Shown: positions 46,875-56,774, counted from the first letter of the stretch. The stretch: 64,000 bases of DNA from Alphaproteobacteria bacterium (GCA_018222865.1 JAAEZM010000012.1:1-64000); one strand, 5' to 3'. A program made the numbers and translations. The notes: generated from the sequence alone by a model not told the origin.

Positions 46875-47657
46875 ATGAGTGACGTGAAACGCATGGATAT
46901 CGATACGGTTCGCAGCCAGCAAACGCAGGTGGCGGCAGTGCTTCAGGTGCTGGCGACCATTTTGCTGTGTCTGGCGACGTTACTGGTCGTCGATGGTGCG
47001 TCTGATCGAGCACGCGCGCAGGACGAGACATTTTCCAATCGCGTCATCGCATCGCGTTATCATGCCATGCTGCAGGAGAGCGAAACACAAGACGCAGCCC
47101 CGATCCGGCTGGCGTCGTTGATGCTCGCGCCATCAGAAGAAGAGGGCGCGATCCTTGTGTCGCGCTCGCTGGATGATCTGCGTACATATGATGCGTCGCA
47201 CTTTGAGTCCGCTGCGGATTTCTCTCGCGAGCTGCACTGTCTGGCCGAGGCGGTGTATTATGAAGCGCGCAGTGAACGCTATGTGGGTCAGCTGGCGGTT
47301 GCTCAGGTGGTTATGAATCGGGTGCGCCATTCTGCTTGGCCCGACACGATTTGCGGCGTTGTCTACGAAGGATCAGAGCGCCGTACCGGTTGCCAGTTTA
47401 CCTTCACCTGTGATGGGTCGATGTATCGTGAGCCCTACGGCCGTGCCTGGCTGCGCTCACAGGCCGTTGCAGAACACGCCTACCTGGGCTTCGGCCGCGA
47501 TGTCACGCGAACAGCAACGCATTATCACACGGTTGCCGTCGATCCGTATTGGAATGATAGCCTGGTCCACACCCGGACGATCGGGACGCATATCTTCTAT
47601 CGTTTCCCGACCCGTCGCGAGCGTGCGGCAGGTGTCGTCCGCATGCGTGACGCCTGA
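46875..47657 (+). CDS. SleB-like cell wall hydrolase
   Basis: A 260-residue membrane-anchored or exported enzyme. One hydrophobic helix (about residues 20-42, LATILLCLATLLVV) is followed by a linker and the Hydrolase_2/SleB domain: LHCLAEAVYYEARSE with the likely catalytic glutamate, GQLAVAQVVMNRVRH, GCQFTFTCDG, and the terminal ATHYHTVAVDPYW...THIFYRF. Homologues are germination-type lytic transglycosylases; in non-spore-formers they cut peptidoglycan during growth or division. The start could be ATG 46875 or ATG 46893. Confidence 0.88.
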   Translation: MSDVKRMDIDTVRSQQTQVAAVLQVLATILLCLATLLVVDGASDRARAQDETFSNRVIASRYHAMLQESETQDAAPIRLASLMLAPSEEEGAILVSRSLDDLRTYDASHFESAADFSRELHCLAEAVYYEARSERYVGQLAVAQVVMNRVRHSAWPDTICGVVYEGSERRTGCQFTFTCDGSMYREPYGRAWLRSQAVAEHAYLGFGRDVTRTATHYHTVAVDPYWNDSLVHTRTIGTHIFYRFPTRRERAAGVVRMRDA

Positions 47658-47807
47658 CGGCTTCAGCCTGACTTCGACCGGCATCTTTAACCCAATCGAC
47701 GAGCGGCCAGCCCCCTTGCTGTTTCTGCATTGAATTGGGATATTGAATATTAAGGTGTTAGCGTAAGCATTCGGATCTGAACAATCCCTCCTTCGCTTGG
47801 AGACCAC

Positions 47808-48698
47808 ATGTCCATCACCCCGATAGGCAAAACCCCGGACCGGCTCTGGCTGTGCATGGCCGATAGCAACCGGACGCGAATTCTTTCGCGTGCGTTGGCC
47901 AAAGGTCTGGATATGACGGTCTATTTGGGCCCAACCATGGACCAGGAAGGGCCTGTGGCGATTATTGTCGCCGACGATGCGCACGCAAAGCGCATTGCTG
48001 AAGCCAAGACCAATGCCGCGCCTGCCCAGCGCTCCATCCTTGTAACGGCCGGCGGCCGTGTCAGCCAGAAAGCAGATCTCTACATATCTGCCGATGTTGA
48101 TGCAGGCGGTCTGGTCAGCGCGATTTCGGGCTTGCGTGCCTTTCGAGAACAGGAACTTGTGTTCGCGAAAGCGGTTGATGCCAGTATCGGGGCGGTTACG
48201 AGCCTGTCGGATGCCGAGTTCCGTGTCCGTACGCTTGAAGATGCCCGGGATCTTGCGGTCTTCCTGGCGCGTATCGCACCCAAACCATGCGCTACTGCGG
48301 TGGGGATCTATGTTCTCCTGGCCTCGGCGATTGAGCATGGAAATCTCGAATTCACCGTCGAGGAAAAGGCGCAGGCCCTGGCGGAAGGCAAGTGGGACGC
48401 CAAACTCAACAAGCGTCTGTCCGATGCGCGATACGCGGATCGCAGCGTGAAGATCCGGTTCCAGCGCGGCCAACGCCTTATGAGCTTTCTGATACAGGAT
48501 GACGGGGAAGGCATTGATGCTGAGACAGCAGAAATGGCCAATCCCACGCGGACAGGGTTTCGCGGTCGCGCCATCAAGCTCGCAAAGTCGCTCGGTTTTG
48601 GAACTGTGAATTATCTTGGAGTCGGCAATACTGTCGAAGCGTCGATGACCGTGGGCGACGTCACGCCGCGACAATCTGTGGCTGTGGGCGGGCGCTAG
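47808..48698 (+). CDS. Regulator with degenerate receiver-like and RsbW/HATPase-type domains
   Basis: A 296-residue soluble protein. The N-terminal 120 residues resemble a receiver-like alpha/beta domain (LWLCMADSNRTRILSRAL; VAIIVADDAHAKRIAEA; RSILVTAGG) without a clear phospho-acceptor. The C-terminal domain is an anti-sigma/HATPase type: LLASAIEHGNLEFT with E176-HGN in the N-box, the conserved YADRSVKIRF, and DDGEGID as the G1 box. Such proteins usually act in partner-switch or stress-response signalling. Immediately upstream of a globin-coupled chemoreceptor, which may share its pathway. Confidence 0.72.
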   Translation: MSITPIGKTPDRLWLCMADSNRTRILSRALAKGLDMTVYLGPTMDQEGPVAIIVADDAHAKRIAEAKTNAAPAQRSILVTAGGRVSQKADLYISADVDAGGLVSAISGLRAFREQELVFAKAVDASIGAVTSLSDAEFRVRTLEDARDLAVFLARIAPKPCATAVGIYVLLASAIEHGNLEFTVEEKAQALAEGKWDAKLNKRLSDARYADRSVKIRFQRGQRLMSFLIQDDGEGIDAETAEMANPTRTGFRGRAIKLAKSLGFGTVNYLGVGNTVEASMTVGDVTPRQSVAVGGR

Positions 48699-48874
48699 CC
48701 ATACGGTTTTCACTAAAAACCAGGCGCTCAAAAATCTTATATAATAAAAGCAAGTTACTGATAAGATAAGAGAAAATGGTTTCATAAGGGAATTATTAAC
48801 CACAACCCAGTCGTGTGTGTCGCATGTTCATGGCGCCGCGCAGGATCACGCGGCGCTCAGCGACGGAGATGATC
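48699..48874. other. AT-rich gap before the globin chemoreceptor
   Basis: About 175 bases, clearly more AT-rich than the surroundings (for example the ATATAATAAAAGC stretch near 48739-48751), so it probably holds the promoter of the chemoreceptor gene. I cannot place the boxes with confidence. In-frame starts at 48815-48830 exist but lack a ribosome site. Confidence 0.4.
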
Positions 48875-50224
48875 ATGGCCGAATTGAGCGACGATTTAGA
48901 CTTTTTCGGATTGGACGCCGAACGCCGCGAAGCACTGCGCGATGTTGCACCAGCTGTTCGGGCAGAGCTCAATCCAGCCCTATCCAGTTTCTACGCCACG
49001 ATTTCACGCGCGCCATCGGTTGCCCCTTTCTTCCGGGATGATGATCAGCGTGGCCAGGCCAAATCCCGCCAGGCTGAGCATTGGGAGCGCATCCTGTCCG
49101 GCGATTTCGCGGACAGCTATTTCGATGGGGTAGAGCGCATCGGGCAGGTCCATAGCCGAATCGGCCTAGACCCTAAAATCTATATCGGTGGTTATGCGGC
49201 GATTGCTTCGGATCTGATGATCGCGGCGATGAAGGCCGGTGTGCGAACCAAAGGCTTCGGCAAGCCCGATACCGCGGATGCAGAGCGCTATATCGACGCC
49301 ATGGTCCGCGCGGTTCTTTTTGACATGCAGGGCGCGATCTCGATTTATCTCGAAGAAAGCGCACGACGGGCCGCAGCGGCCCGTGACGAGTTGGCGGATA
49401 ATTTCGAGCAAGCGGTCGGCGAAGTGATTTCCAGTCTCACAGCGACCTCATCTGAACTTGAAGCGGCCTCCGGGCTGATGTCGACCGCCGTGAAGAGTAC
49501 CGAGGAAGAAGCAGGCACAGCTGCCAGCGGTGCCCGTGAAGCGTCGTCCAATGTAAATTCCGTGGCGCATTCCGCCGAAGAAATGCAATCAGCTGCCAGC
49601 GAAATCGCAGCCCAGGTCAGTGCCACGACGGATACGGCCAATGCGGCTGTGGAACAGGTCGCGCGAACTGCGGAGACGATGCAAAGCTTGCGAGAGGCTG
49701 CGCGCGAAATCGGCAGTGTCGTAGGTCTGATCCAGGAAATCGCCGAGCAAACCAATCTCTTGGCCTTGAATGCGACCATCGAGTCCGCCCGCGCCGGGGA
49801 AGCTGGAAAAGGCTTCGCTGTCGTTGCAAGTGAGGTGAAGGCCCTCGCGGGTCAGACCGCGAAGGCTACCGAGCAAATTTCAACTCAGATCAATGAGGTT
49901 CAAAGCTCGACCGATAGCTCAGCGCAGTCGATTGATGCGATCCGCGCTACGATCGATACGGTCAGTGAGGCCGCGGTGAATATCAATGCTGCCGTGGAAG
50001 AACAGTCTGTGGTGATCTCCGAGATCGTCCGGAATACCACTCAGGCCGCGCGCGGAAATGAGGAGGGGGCCCGGGCAGCGGGGAATCTGGAGGACAGTGT
50101 CCGGCAAGCGGGAGAGGCAACGCGGCAGGTTGCGACATCTGCTAATGATGTGCGCGACCAGACACGTATTCTCAATGAGCGCATTCAGGTCTTCCTCAAG
50201 CAAGCCCGGTCATCCGCCGCCTAG
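48875..50224 (+). CDS. Globin-coupled methyl-accepting chemotaxis protein
   Basis: A 449-residue soluble (no membrane helix) chemoreceptor of the HemAT type. Residues 1-170 are a protoglobin domain: [18 protein letters not shown], then the proximal haem ligand H93 in [22 protein letters not shown]. Residues 180-449 are an MCP signalling coiled coil with the conserved hairpin [25 protein letters not shown] and [18 protein letters not shown]. It should sense oxygen and drive the chemotaxis kinase CheA. ATG 48875 has GGAG six bases upstream. No che genes in the window. Confidence 0.93.
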   Translation: MAELSDDLDFFGLDAERREALRDVAPAVRAELNPALSSFYATISRAPSVAPFFRDDDQRGQAKSRQAEHWERILSGDFADSYFDGVERIGQVHSRIGLDPKIYIGGYAAIASDLMIAAMKAGVRTKGFGKPDTADAERYIDAMVRAVLFDMQGAISIYLEESARRAAAARDELADNFEQAVGEVISSLTATSSELEAASGLMSTAVKSTEEEAGTAASGAREASSNVNSVAHSAEEMQSAASEIAAQVSATTDTANAAVEQVARTAETMQSLREAAREIGSVVGLIQEIAEQTNLLALNATIESARAGEAGKGFAVVASEVKALAGQTAKATEQISTQINEVQSSTDSSAQSIDAIRATIDTVSEAAVNINAAVEEQSVVISEIVRNTTQAARGNEEGARAAGNLEDSVRQAGEATRQVATSANDVRDQTRILNERIQVFLKQARSSAA

Positions 50225-50310
50225 GCCGCGGCGCTCTGTCACGGGTTTTTTACCGCCGACTTTACTGCCCAGCGCTTGGCGAGCCGGGGGCAGAGCCCTA
50301 CCTTTAGGGC

Positions 50311-50949
50311 ATGACCGAGACCCGTATTCTTCCGATCGAAATCCCGCTCTTCCCGCTGGGCGGTGTTATTCTCTTGCCTGGCGAGAGCTTACCGCTGAAC
50401 GTTTTTGAGCCGCGATATCTCAATATGGTGGACGATGTGCGACGTCAGTATGATCACATCGGGATCATTCAGACCGTCGATGGTTCAAGTGTCGGCAGTC
50501 AGCCCACCCTGGCCAAAATCGGATGCGCAGGGCGGCTCGAGCATTTTGAGGAAACCGATGATGGTCGGTATCTGATTTCGCTGCGCGGCGTCAGCCGTTT
50601 CGAGCTTGAAGAAGAGCTTGATGCACGGGTTCCTTACAGGCTGGCCAAGGTCAGCTATCGCAATTTCCGACAGGACTTGGAGCCGCCGACAGATCCCGAG
50701 GCGGACCGCGAACGTTTCATTCGTCTGCTTCAGGCCTGGTTCGCGCAGGAGGGCATGGGGCTGAACTGGGATGAGATCGGCAACGTGCCTTTATATGCGA
50801 TCATCGATCAGCTGGCGATGAACGCACCTTTCTCAGCGGAGGAGAAAGCGCGCCTTCTAGTGTCACGCGACAGTTCTGCGCGCTTGCTGGATATGGAAGA
50901 AATTCTTGCCGCCCGCTTGGCCGGAGCGGCTGACGGCCCGCTGAACTAG
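50311..50949 (+). CDS. LON substrate-binding domain protein
   Basis: A 212-residue protein with the N-terminal domain of Lon protease alone (PUA-like beta fold plus helical tail): ILPIEIPLFPLGGVILLPGESLPLNVFEPRYLNMVDD, GRLEHFEETDDGRYLISLRGVSRF, and a helical C-terminus with PLYAIIDQLAMNAPFSAEEKARLL. There is no ATPase or protease domain, so it is the free-standing type common in bacteria, possibly an adaptor. The function is not known. Confidence 0.9.
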   Translation: MTETRILPIEIPLFPLGGVILLPGESLPLNVFEPRYLNMVDDVRRQYDHIGIIQTVDGSSVGSQPTLAKIGCAGRLEHFEETDDGRYLISLRGVSRFELEEELDARVPYRLAKVSYRNFRQDLEPPTDPEADRERFIRLLQAWFAQEGMGLNWDEIGNVPLYAIIDQLAMNAPFSAEEKARLLVSRDSSARLLDMEEILAARLAGAADGPLN

Positions 50950-50981
50950 CCAGCCGTCAAACCTGATGGGGCGTCCGATAT

Positions 50982-51848
50982 CTATTGGACGCGTTCAACC
51001 GTGAGACCGCGATCCTCGAGCATTTGCGGGACGCTATCCGGGCCGACCAAATGTCCGGCGCCGACGATGATCAATGTCGTGCCGTCGCCTTCTAGCTGGG
51101 TGACGATATCATTGGCCCAGTTGGTGTTGCGGTTGACGATCAAGGCATCATAGACCTCCTGACCCGCTTCCATCATGGATGCATGGAAGAGCGTATTGAG
51201 GCCCTCAGTATCCCCAACGGCCCAGTAGCCGACCAATTCATCGAGCATGTCCGGTTCATTCTCCAGCTGATCAAGGGTCAGGAGGAGGAATTCAGTCTGC
51301 ACCTCTTGGGACAGGTTAGAGAAAAAGCCGAATTGTTCATTGTAGGTTTCAAAGGCGTTTTCGCGCTCATCGGCTGTTTCCCGGCTTAATGTCGCCTCGA
51401 CGCCTGAGGCCGGGTTATACCCCTGAGCCTGCATGGCCAGTACAGAAAGCGTAATGCTGGCGAGCCAGGGCTGGAGGGGCTGAAGCTGTCGTGAGGACAG
51501 ACCAAGACTGGTTGCGACACGATCGAGCTGAACCCGTTCCGCTTCGTTCAGGAAGCCATCAAGCGTATTGCCATTGCGATTGAGCCCATATTGCGGGATC
51601 AAGGATTGGCTCGCGGTTTGGGCGTCCTCCGTCATCGGAATTTCGTAATAAAAGCTGTCCGCCGTCTCTATGAGCTGATCGAGCTGTTGCGTCCGCCAGA
51701 CCGTGTCGGGCGGCAGGATGTGGACCGAGCCAAACAGATAGATATCGCTATCAGCATCGCTTACCCGCCACATCGCCGGATCCGCAAGAGCGGCCGGGGT
51801 CAAGGCAGTTGTAAGAGCAAGCGCAAGGGCAGCGGACTTAAGAGACAT
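50982..51848 (-). CDS. TraB/GumN family protein
   Basis: A 288-residue secreted protein. A Sec signal (about 22 residues ending ALA) is followed by the TraB/GumN domain: DIYLFGSVHILPPDTVW with the GxxH motif, a helical insertion, and the second motif LIIVGAGHLVGPDSV. Family members are proposed metal-dependent proteases related to Tiki. The substrate is unknown. It is the last gene of a minus-strand ParA-RHH-TraB string, with about 100 bases after the RHH gene. Confidence 0.88.
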   Translation of the reverse strand: MSLKSAALALALTTALTPAALADPAMWRVSDADSDIYLFGSVHILPPDTVWRTQQLDQLIETADSFYYEIPMTEDAQTASQSLIPQYGLNRNGNTLDGFLNEAERVQLDRVATSLGLSSRQLQPLQPWLASITLSVLAMQAQGYNPASGVEATLSRETADERENAFETYNEQFGFFSNLSQEVQTEFLLLTLDQLENEPDMLDELVGYWAVGDTEGLNTLFHASMMEAGQEVYDALIVNRNTNWANDIVTQLEGDGTTLIIVGAGHLVGPDSVPQMLEDRGLTVERVQ

Positions 51849-51950
51849 GACGAAGACTCGTTTAGCTGAGAAATAAGGCCTGATTTTGCTGAACCGCTGG
51901 CCGGGGGCAAGTGGGAAAACGTGACGTTGTATCCACCTTTTCAGCGATGT

Positions 51951-52397
51951 TTAGCCGTCCCGCGAGTCCAGGCAGGCGCAGGCGGGAAACTGTCCATCGG
52001 ATATTTGATCGAGATAGGCTTCCAGCGCTGCCGTCATCACGCTTTGCTGCGACACGTCCAGTTGGGCTGCAGCGATGCGCAAGCGACGGTGCTGATCGAG
52101 GCTGAGCCGTACTGTGGTTTTGCGCCGGGCGGGTTTGGACTGCGGCGCTGTCCGGCGCAGTTTTGGCCCTGATGTCGTTTTAGGACCCGATGTGGTTTTG
52201 GGAGTGGTGCGTTTCGCGGGGGCGGCTCTGACGCTTTTGGAAGTGTCTACCGGGGGCGCTTCAGGGGGATCGGCGGCATCCTGACCTGGTTCGGGGGCAT
52301 AATAGGCCGCGGCGAGGCGGTTCGGGGCAGCGGGCAGAGCTTCACCTTTGCGGGCAAGCAATCCGGAATGAAGGCTGGCAAATCGCGACACGGGCAA
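51951..52397 (-). CDS. Ribbon-helix-helix DNA-binding protein, ParA partner
   Basis: A 148-residue protein. The N-terminal half is low-complexity and rich in P, A and K, with a TTSGPK-TTSGPK direct repeat (about residues 67-79). The C-terminal part RKTTVRLSLDQHRRLRIAAAQ and the following VSQQSVMTAALEAYLD helix form a ribbon-helix-helix. It lies 26 bases after a parA gene, the position occupied by centromere-binding RHH proteins in ParA-type partition modules. Start is TTG 52397 or GTG 52391; AAGGAG lies just upstream of both. Confidence 0.75.
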   Translation of the reverse strand: MPVSRFASLHSGLLARKGEALPAAPNRLAAAYYAPEPGQDAADPPEAPPVDTSKSVRAAPAKRTTPKTTSGPKTTSGPKLRRTAPQSKPARRKTTVRLSLDQHRRLRIAAAQLDVSQQSVMTAALEAYLDQISDGQFPACACLDSRDG

Positions 52398-52423
52398 AGC
52401 TCTCCTTGAGGGTAATATCCTGA

Positions 52424-53383
52424 CTAAGTGTTCGAAGCGCTGAAGCGGCGCCCAAAAGGCTGGCGCGCGGCGACGCGGCGCTCGGGCTTGCCAGGCGGAG
52501 GTCCGTGATCTGCCTTGCGTCGATCAACACCGTCCCATTCTGCGCTATTGGCGCTGTCTCCAAAACGTCGTGGCGATGCGCTTTCCTCATTTGTCGTTTC
52601 CGGCGTCTCCAGCGCAGCAGAGACAGCTTCGCGACCTGCACGTTCAAGATTGGCAAGGGCTTGGGGAACCGGACTTAAAATATCGCGCTCAAACGTGTTG
52701 ACCGGACCATCCAGCATGGCATCCGCATGACCGCGCAGACGTTTCAGGCGTTCATCCAGATAGGTCCAAAGCTGCGAGACTTCTGCAGCGGATCGGCCGG
52801 CAGGATTGGCTTCGCCGACTGTGCGGCCATCGATCATCGAGGCAGCGAAATCGACCCGATGGTGCAAGGTGGCCGGTGCGACGCAGCCGTGTTGGGACAA
52901 TGCGATCGCGGTCTCACCGGTGATCCGGGCGCGGGCAGTCGCTGAATTGACGACAAAAATCAGCGGCTTGCTCTGGACCTGTGCGATGTCCACCGTCGGG
53001 CCAACGGCGCGTAAATCATGCGGGCTGGGGCGTGTCGGAACAATCACCAGATCCGCATGGCCAACCACTTCGGAAATTGTTGAGGTGACGGCGGGTGGCG
53101 TGTCGATGATGATCAAGCGATAGCCCGCTTCCTCAAGCGCGGTGATATCCCTGACCAGATCGGGAACCGAGACGTGCGCGAAAGCGGGCGCCTCAGCCTT
53201 GCGCGCATTCCACCATTTGGCCATTGAGCCTTGTGGATCGGTATCGATGATCGCGACCGGGCCGGCACCGCGCCGTTCGGCCTCGACCGCGATGTGCGCC
53301 GAGACGGTGGTCTTGCCGGACCCGCCCTTCTGGGACGCAAAGACGACGATCTGAGCGCGATCCTGATTCTGCCCGTAAGCCAT
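52424..53383 (-). CDS. ParA-family ATPase
   Basis: A 319-residue ParA/MinD-type ATPase. The deviant Walker A is FASQKGGSGKTT with signature lysine K19 and K24. Walker A' is IIDTDPQG, Walker B LIIIDTPPA. The sequence FVVNSATARARITGETAIAL and VDFAASMIDGRTV identify the orphan chromosomal ParA subgroup rather than MipZ or Soj. The C-terminal 80 residues are polar and likely disordered. ATG 53383 has a perfect AAGGAGGT site. With the RHH protein downstream it may position a cargo or a DNA locus; the cargo is unknown. Confidence 0.85.
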   Translation of the reverse strand: MAYGQNQDRAQIVVFASQKGGSGKTTVSAHIAVEAERRGAGPVAIIDTDPQGSMAKWWNARKAEAPAFAHVSVPDLVRDITALEEAGYRLIIIDTPPAVTSTISEVVGHADLVIVPTRPSPHDLRAVGPTVDIAQVQSKPLIFVVNSATARARITGETAIALSQHGCVAPATLHHRVDFAASMIDGRTVGEANPAGRSAAEVSQLWTYLDERLKRLRGHADAMLDGPVNTFERDILSPVPQALANLERAGREAVSAALETPETTNEESASPRRFGDSANSAEWDGVDRRKADHGPPPGKPERRVAARQPFGRRFSASNT

Positions 53384-53490
53384 GCGCCTACCTCCTTGAA
53401 GCACCTCTCCCGGCACTGTCTTGGTGGAGATGAAACCAGTTCCGGCTTGCGCGTCTGCTAAGCGCGGTAGGGCAAATTGAAGAAAGTTAG

Positions 53491-54819
<1,329 letters not shown>

Positions 54820-54840
54820 CATTACTCGTTTCAATAGCTG

Positions 54841-54862
54841 ATCAAACAATTATCGATTTGAT
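54841..54862. promoter_or_regulatory. Short dyad upstream of dps
   Basis: ATCAAA (54841-54846) and TTTGAT (54857-54862) are an inverted repeat with a ten-base spacer, in an AT-rich patch 95 bases before the dps start. It could be an operator for a redox or iron regulator; no consensus match strong enough to name one. Confidence 0.3.
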
Positions 54863-54955
54863 TTATGCGTTGGTCGAGGGCATAAAAGCTTTCGATATCG
54901 CACACACACCATGACGGCTCACCGCCTTCAGGGTGAGCAAGCTGGGAGACGCATA

Positions 54956-55423
54956 ATGACCTTTAATCTTGGACTGACCGACGAGCAACGCAGCACGATG
55001 GCAGACGCGGTTACGCGCGTTCTCGCTGATACCTATGCTCTTTATTTCAAAACCCATGCCTATCACTGGAATGTAACGGGCCCGCGCTTTCACGATCTTC
55101 ATGCCCTGTTTGAGCTTCAGTATAACGAGCTGTGGACTGCAACCGATGAGATCGCTGAACGGGTTCGTGCGCTCGGTTTTCCAGCGCCCAATTCCTATGC
55201 GGCGATGAGTGAAGCGGCGAGCTTGCCCGCCAGCGCGGACGCAACCGACGCAGATGCGATGGTCGCAGACCTGCTCAAAGGGCATGAAGCTGTCGTAGCA
55301 ACGATCCGCAAGGGTCTGGATCTCGCTGCCGAGAATGGCGATGAGGCGACTGCGGATATCCTCACCCCGCGCCTCACGGTCCATGAAAAAACTGCCTGGA
55401 TGTTGCGCGCGACATTGGGCTAG
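54956..55423 (+). CDS. dps: Dps family DNA-binding ferritin-like protein
   Basis: Dps dodecamers store iron with hydrogen peroxide and protect DNA. The 155-residue protein has the four-helix bundle with the ferroxidase ligands in THAYHWNVTG and FHDLHALFELQYNELW, DEIAERVRALG, and the end HEKTAWMLRATLG. There is no lysine-rich N-terminal tail, so direct DNA binding may be weak. ATG 54956 has GGGAG seven bases upstream; an earlier in-frame ATG at 54911 lacks one. Followed by an intrinsic terminator. Confidence 0.94.
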   Translation: MTFNLGLTDEQRSTMADAVTRVLADTYALYFKTHAYHWNVTGPRFHDLHALFELQYNELWTATDEIAERVRALGFPAPNSYAAMSEAASLPASADATDADAMVADLLKGHEAVVATIRKGLDLAAENGDEATADILTPRLTVHEKTAWMLRATLG

Positions 55424-55457
55424 CCCCCGAGCGCTGTATCCGTTTGATCAAAAGAAA

Positions 55458-55486
55458 AGGCCCCGGCTCGTCCGGGGCTTTTTTTA
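55458..55486 (+). terminator. Intrinsic terminator of dps
   Basis: GCCCCGG (55460-55466) pairs with CCGGGGC (55472-55478) around CTCGT, extended by A-T/G-T pairs at the base and followed by a TTTTTTT tract. It lies 36 bases after the dps stop. Confidence 0.92.
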
Positions 55487-55504
55487 TTGCGTAGCGATCA
55501 ACGC

Positions 55505-55626
55505 AAAAAAAACGCCGGATCCAGGGGAGGAAGGATCCGGCGCCAATTCAGCATTCCCTCATAAAGGGGAGGAGAGAGAGAATGCGTAAACTCGAGGGTA
55601 CGTTGCGGCACCGCCGCGCTGTATGC
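55505..55626 (-). ncRNA. Candidate anti-Shine-Dalgarno small RNA (cuckoo-RNA-like)
   Basis: Read on the minus strand, two hairpins follow one another. Hairpin 1 (55585-55551) pairs GCAUUCUCUC with GAGGGAAUGC, one G-U pair included, and exposes the loop UCUCCUCCCCUUUAU. Hairpin 2 (55542-55513) is a perfect 10-bp stem, CGCCGGAUCC/GGAUCCGGCG, with loop UUCCUCCCCU and an eight-U tail (55512-55505): an intrinsic terminator. Both loops carry CCUCCCC, complementary to ribosome-binding sites, as in the 'cuckoo' RNAs of alphaproteobacteria. A GCGGC-GGU-GCCGC hairpin lies upstream, and TATAGT (55634-55629) is a candidate -10 box; the 5' end is a guess. Confidence 0.68.
55513..55542 (-). terminator. Intrinsic terminator with UUCCUCCCCU loop
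   Basis: Perfect 10-bp stem CGCCGGATCC/GGATCCGGCG with a ten-base loop, followed on the minus strand by eight T. It is the 3' end of the proposed small RNA. It could also end the lysR transcript, whose stop codon lies about 200 bases upstream, but that distance is long. Confidence 0.9.
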
Positions 55627-55746
55627 AGACTATATGCTGGATTATTGTGCGGTGCGGAAGAGCGATATGCGCAAACATGCTATGCAAAAATGATGGGTAT
55701 CATTTTGTCTCATATGCGCGAGCGGTGAACTGGCCCTAAAGCCCAG

Positions 55747-56640
55747 TCAGGTCTGCCAGATTCGGGCCTGGTCGATCAGGAAATCTCGGAAGGCCACGAT
55801 GCGTCGCGAACCGCGCAGCTCGGAGGGGTATACAAAATAGATGTCAAAATCTGGCCCTCTCAATTCTGGCAGAACCTGACGTAATTCCGGATTTTCACGA
55901 GCGACATAATCTGGCAGGCCGGCAATCCCCATTCCAGCCTGAACGGTCCGGGCGACGCCATAAATTGTGTTGATCTCGATGACCGCTGGGCGCGGGCCCT
56001 GCTCGTCTGTTCGGCCAACCTTCGCCGCCCAGTCGAGACCTGGAATCGGTGCCAGCTGTGGCGGGCCGTAGTGAATAATGGGGTGGTGATCGAGATCTTC
56101 AGCGCTTTGCGGCTCGCCATACTTATCGAGATAGGCGTGGCTGGCATAAAGGTGTTGCTGCACGCTCATCAGCTTGCGCTGTACCAGATCATTCTGCGTC
56201 GAGGCCCAGGGACGGATGCCGACTTCGGCCTCAAGACCGGCCAGATCCAGCTCGTGATCATCCAGCATTAGTCGAATACGTATGCCGGGATAGCTGCGAT
56301 TGAAGTCCGTCAGACGCGGGGCCAGCCACATGGCACCCATGGCTGTCGGGGCCGTAACTTTAAGATCGCCCGAAGGCTCGTCACGTGCGTCATGCACCTG
56401 CGCCTCGGCAAGTGCGGCCTTTGTCGCAATATCGCTCGAGGCCTCGTAAAGAATATTGCCTGGCTCGGTCGGGATCAGCCCGCGCGCATGGCGATGAAAC
56501 AGCGTGACGCCGAGATCATCCTCAAGAGCCGCTATCTGTCGGCTTACGGCTGACTGGGAAATCCCCAGCATTGTCGCCGCCTTCGTCAGAGACCCCGCCT
56601 GCGCGGCCGCGTGGAAGGTCTTCAGCTTGTCCCAATCCAT
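55747..56640 (-). CDS. LysR-family transcriptional regulator
   Basis: A 297-residue regulator. The N-terminal winged helix is WDKLKTFHAAAQAGSLTKAA followed by LGISQSAVSRQIAALEDDLG; a C-terminal type 2 periplasmic-binding-like effector domain starts near residue 90. The target is unknown; neighbours are dps and the small RNA candidate on one side and an aldo/keto reductase on the other, all transcribed leftward except dps. The start ATG 56640 matches the usual family N-terminus. Confidence 0.93.
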   Translation of the reverse strand: MDWDKLKTFHAAAQAGSLTKAATMLGISQSAVSRQIAALEDDLGVTLFHRHARGLIPTEPGNILYEASSDIATKAALAEAQVHDARDEPSGDLKVTAPTAMGAMWLAPRLTDFNRSYPGIRIRLMLDDHELDLAGLEAEVGIRPWASTQNDLVQRKLMSVQQHLYASHAYLDKYGEPQSAEDLDHHPIIHYGPPQLAPIPGLDWAAKVGRTDEQGPRPAVIEINTIYGVARTVQAGMGIAGLPDYVARENPELRQVLPELRGPDFDIYFVYPSELRGSRRIVAFRDFLIDQARIWQT

Positions 56641-56714
56641 GGAAGTGATCCCGTTGCCAGAGTATCAACGGCGCCAATCTACTCGAAAATGTCGGGAAGA
56701 CGAGGAGTTTCCAT

Positions 56715-56758
56715 GCATAAAAGAATAGAAGGGTCAGCATCATCGTGGATGCTGCCCC
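56715..56758 (-). terminator. Likely terminator of the aldo/keto reductase gene
   Basis: On the minus strand GGGGCAGCATC pairs with GATGCTGACCC (plus 56731-56758, one internal mismatch), followed by TTCTATTCTTTT. The place, 17 bases after the reductase stop, fits. The T-tract is interrupted, so strength is uncertain. Confidence 0.65.
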
Positions 56759-56774
56759 TTTCAGAGCTTCGGAG

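Noticed and set aside
50971-50992. GCGTCC...GGACGC hairpin between the LON-domain and TraB genes as a terminator
   Set aside because: Six-base stem, no T-tract, and it overlaps the end of the TraB/GumN coding sequence.
55582-55728. A 48-codon plus-strand open frame starting after AAAGGGGAGGAGAGAGAG, which looks like a strong ribosome site
   Set aside because: The 'ribosome site' is the complement of the CUCCUCCCC loop of the minus-strand RNA, the frame overlaps its hairpins, and the product (basic, cysteine-rich) has no recognisable domain. The stem favours the minus strand.
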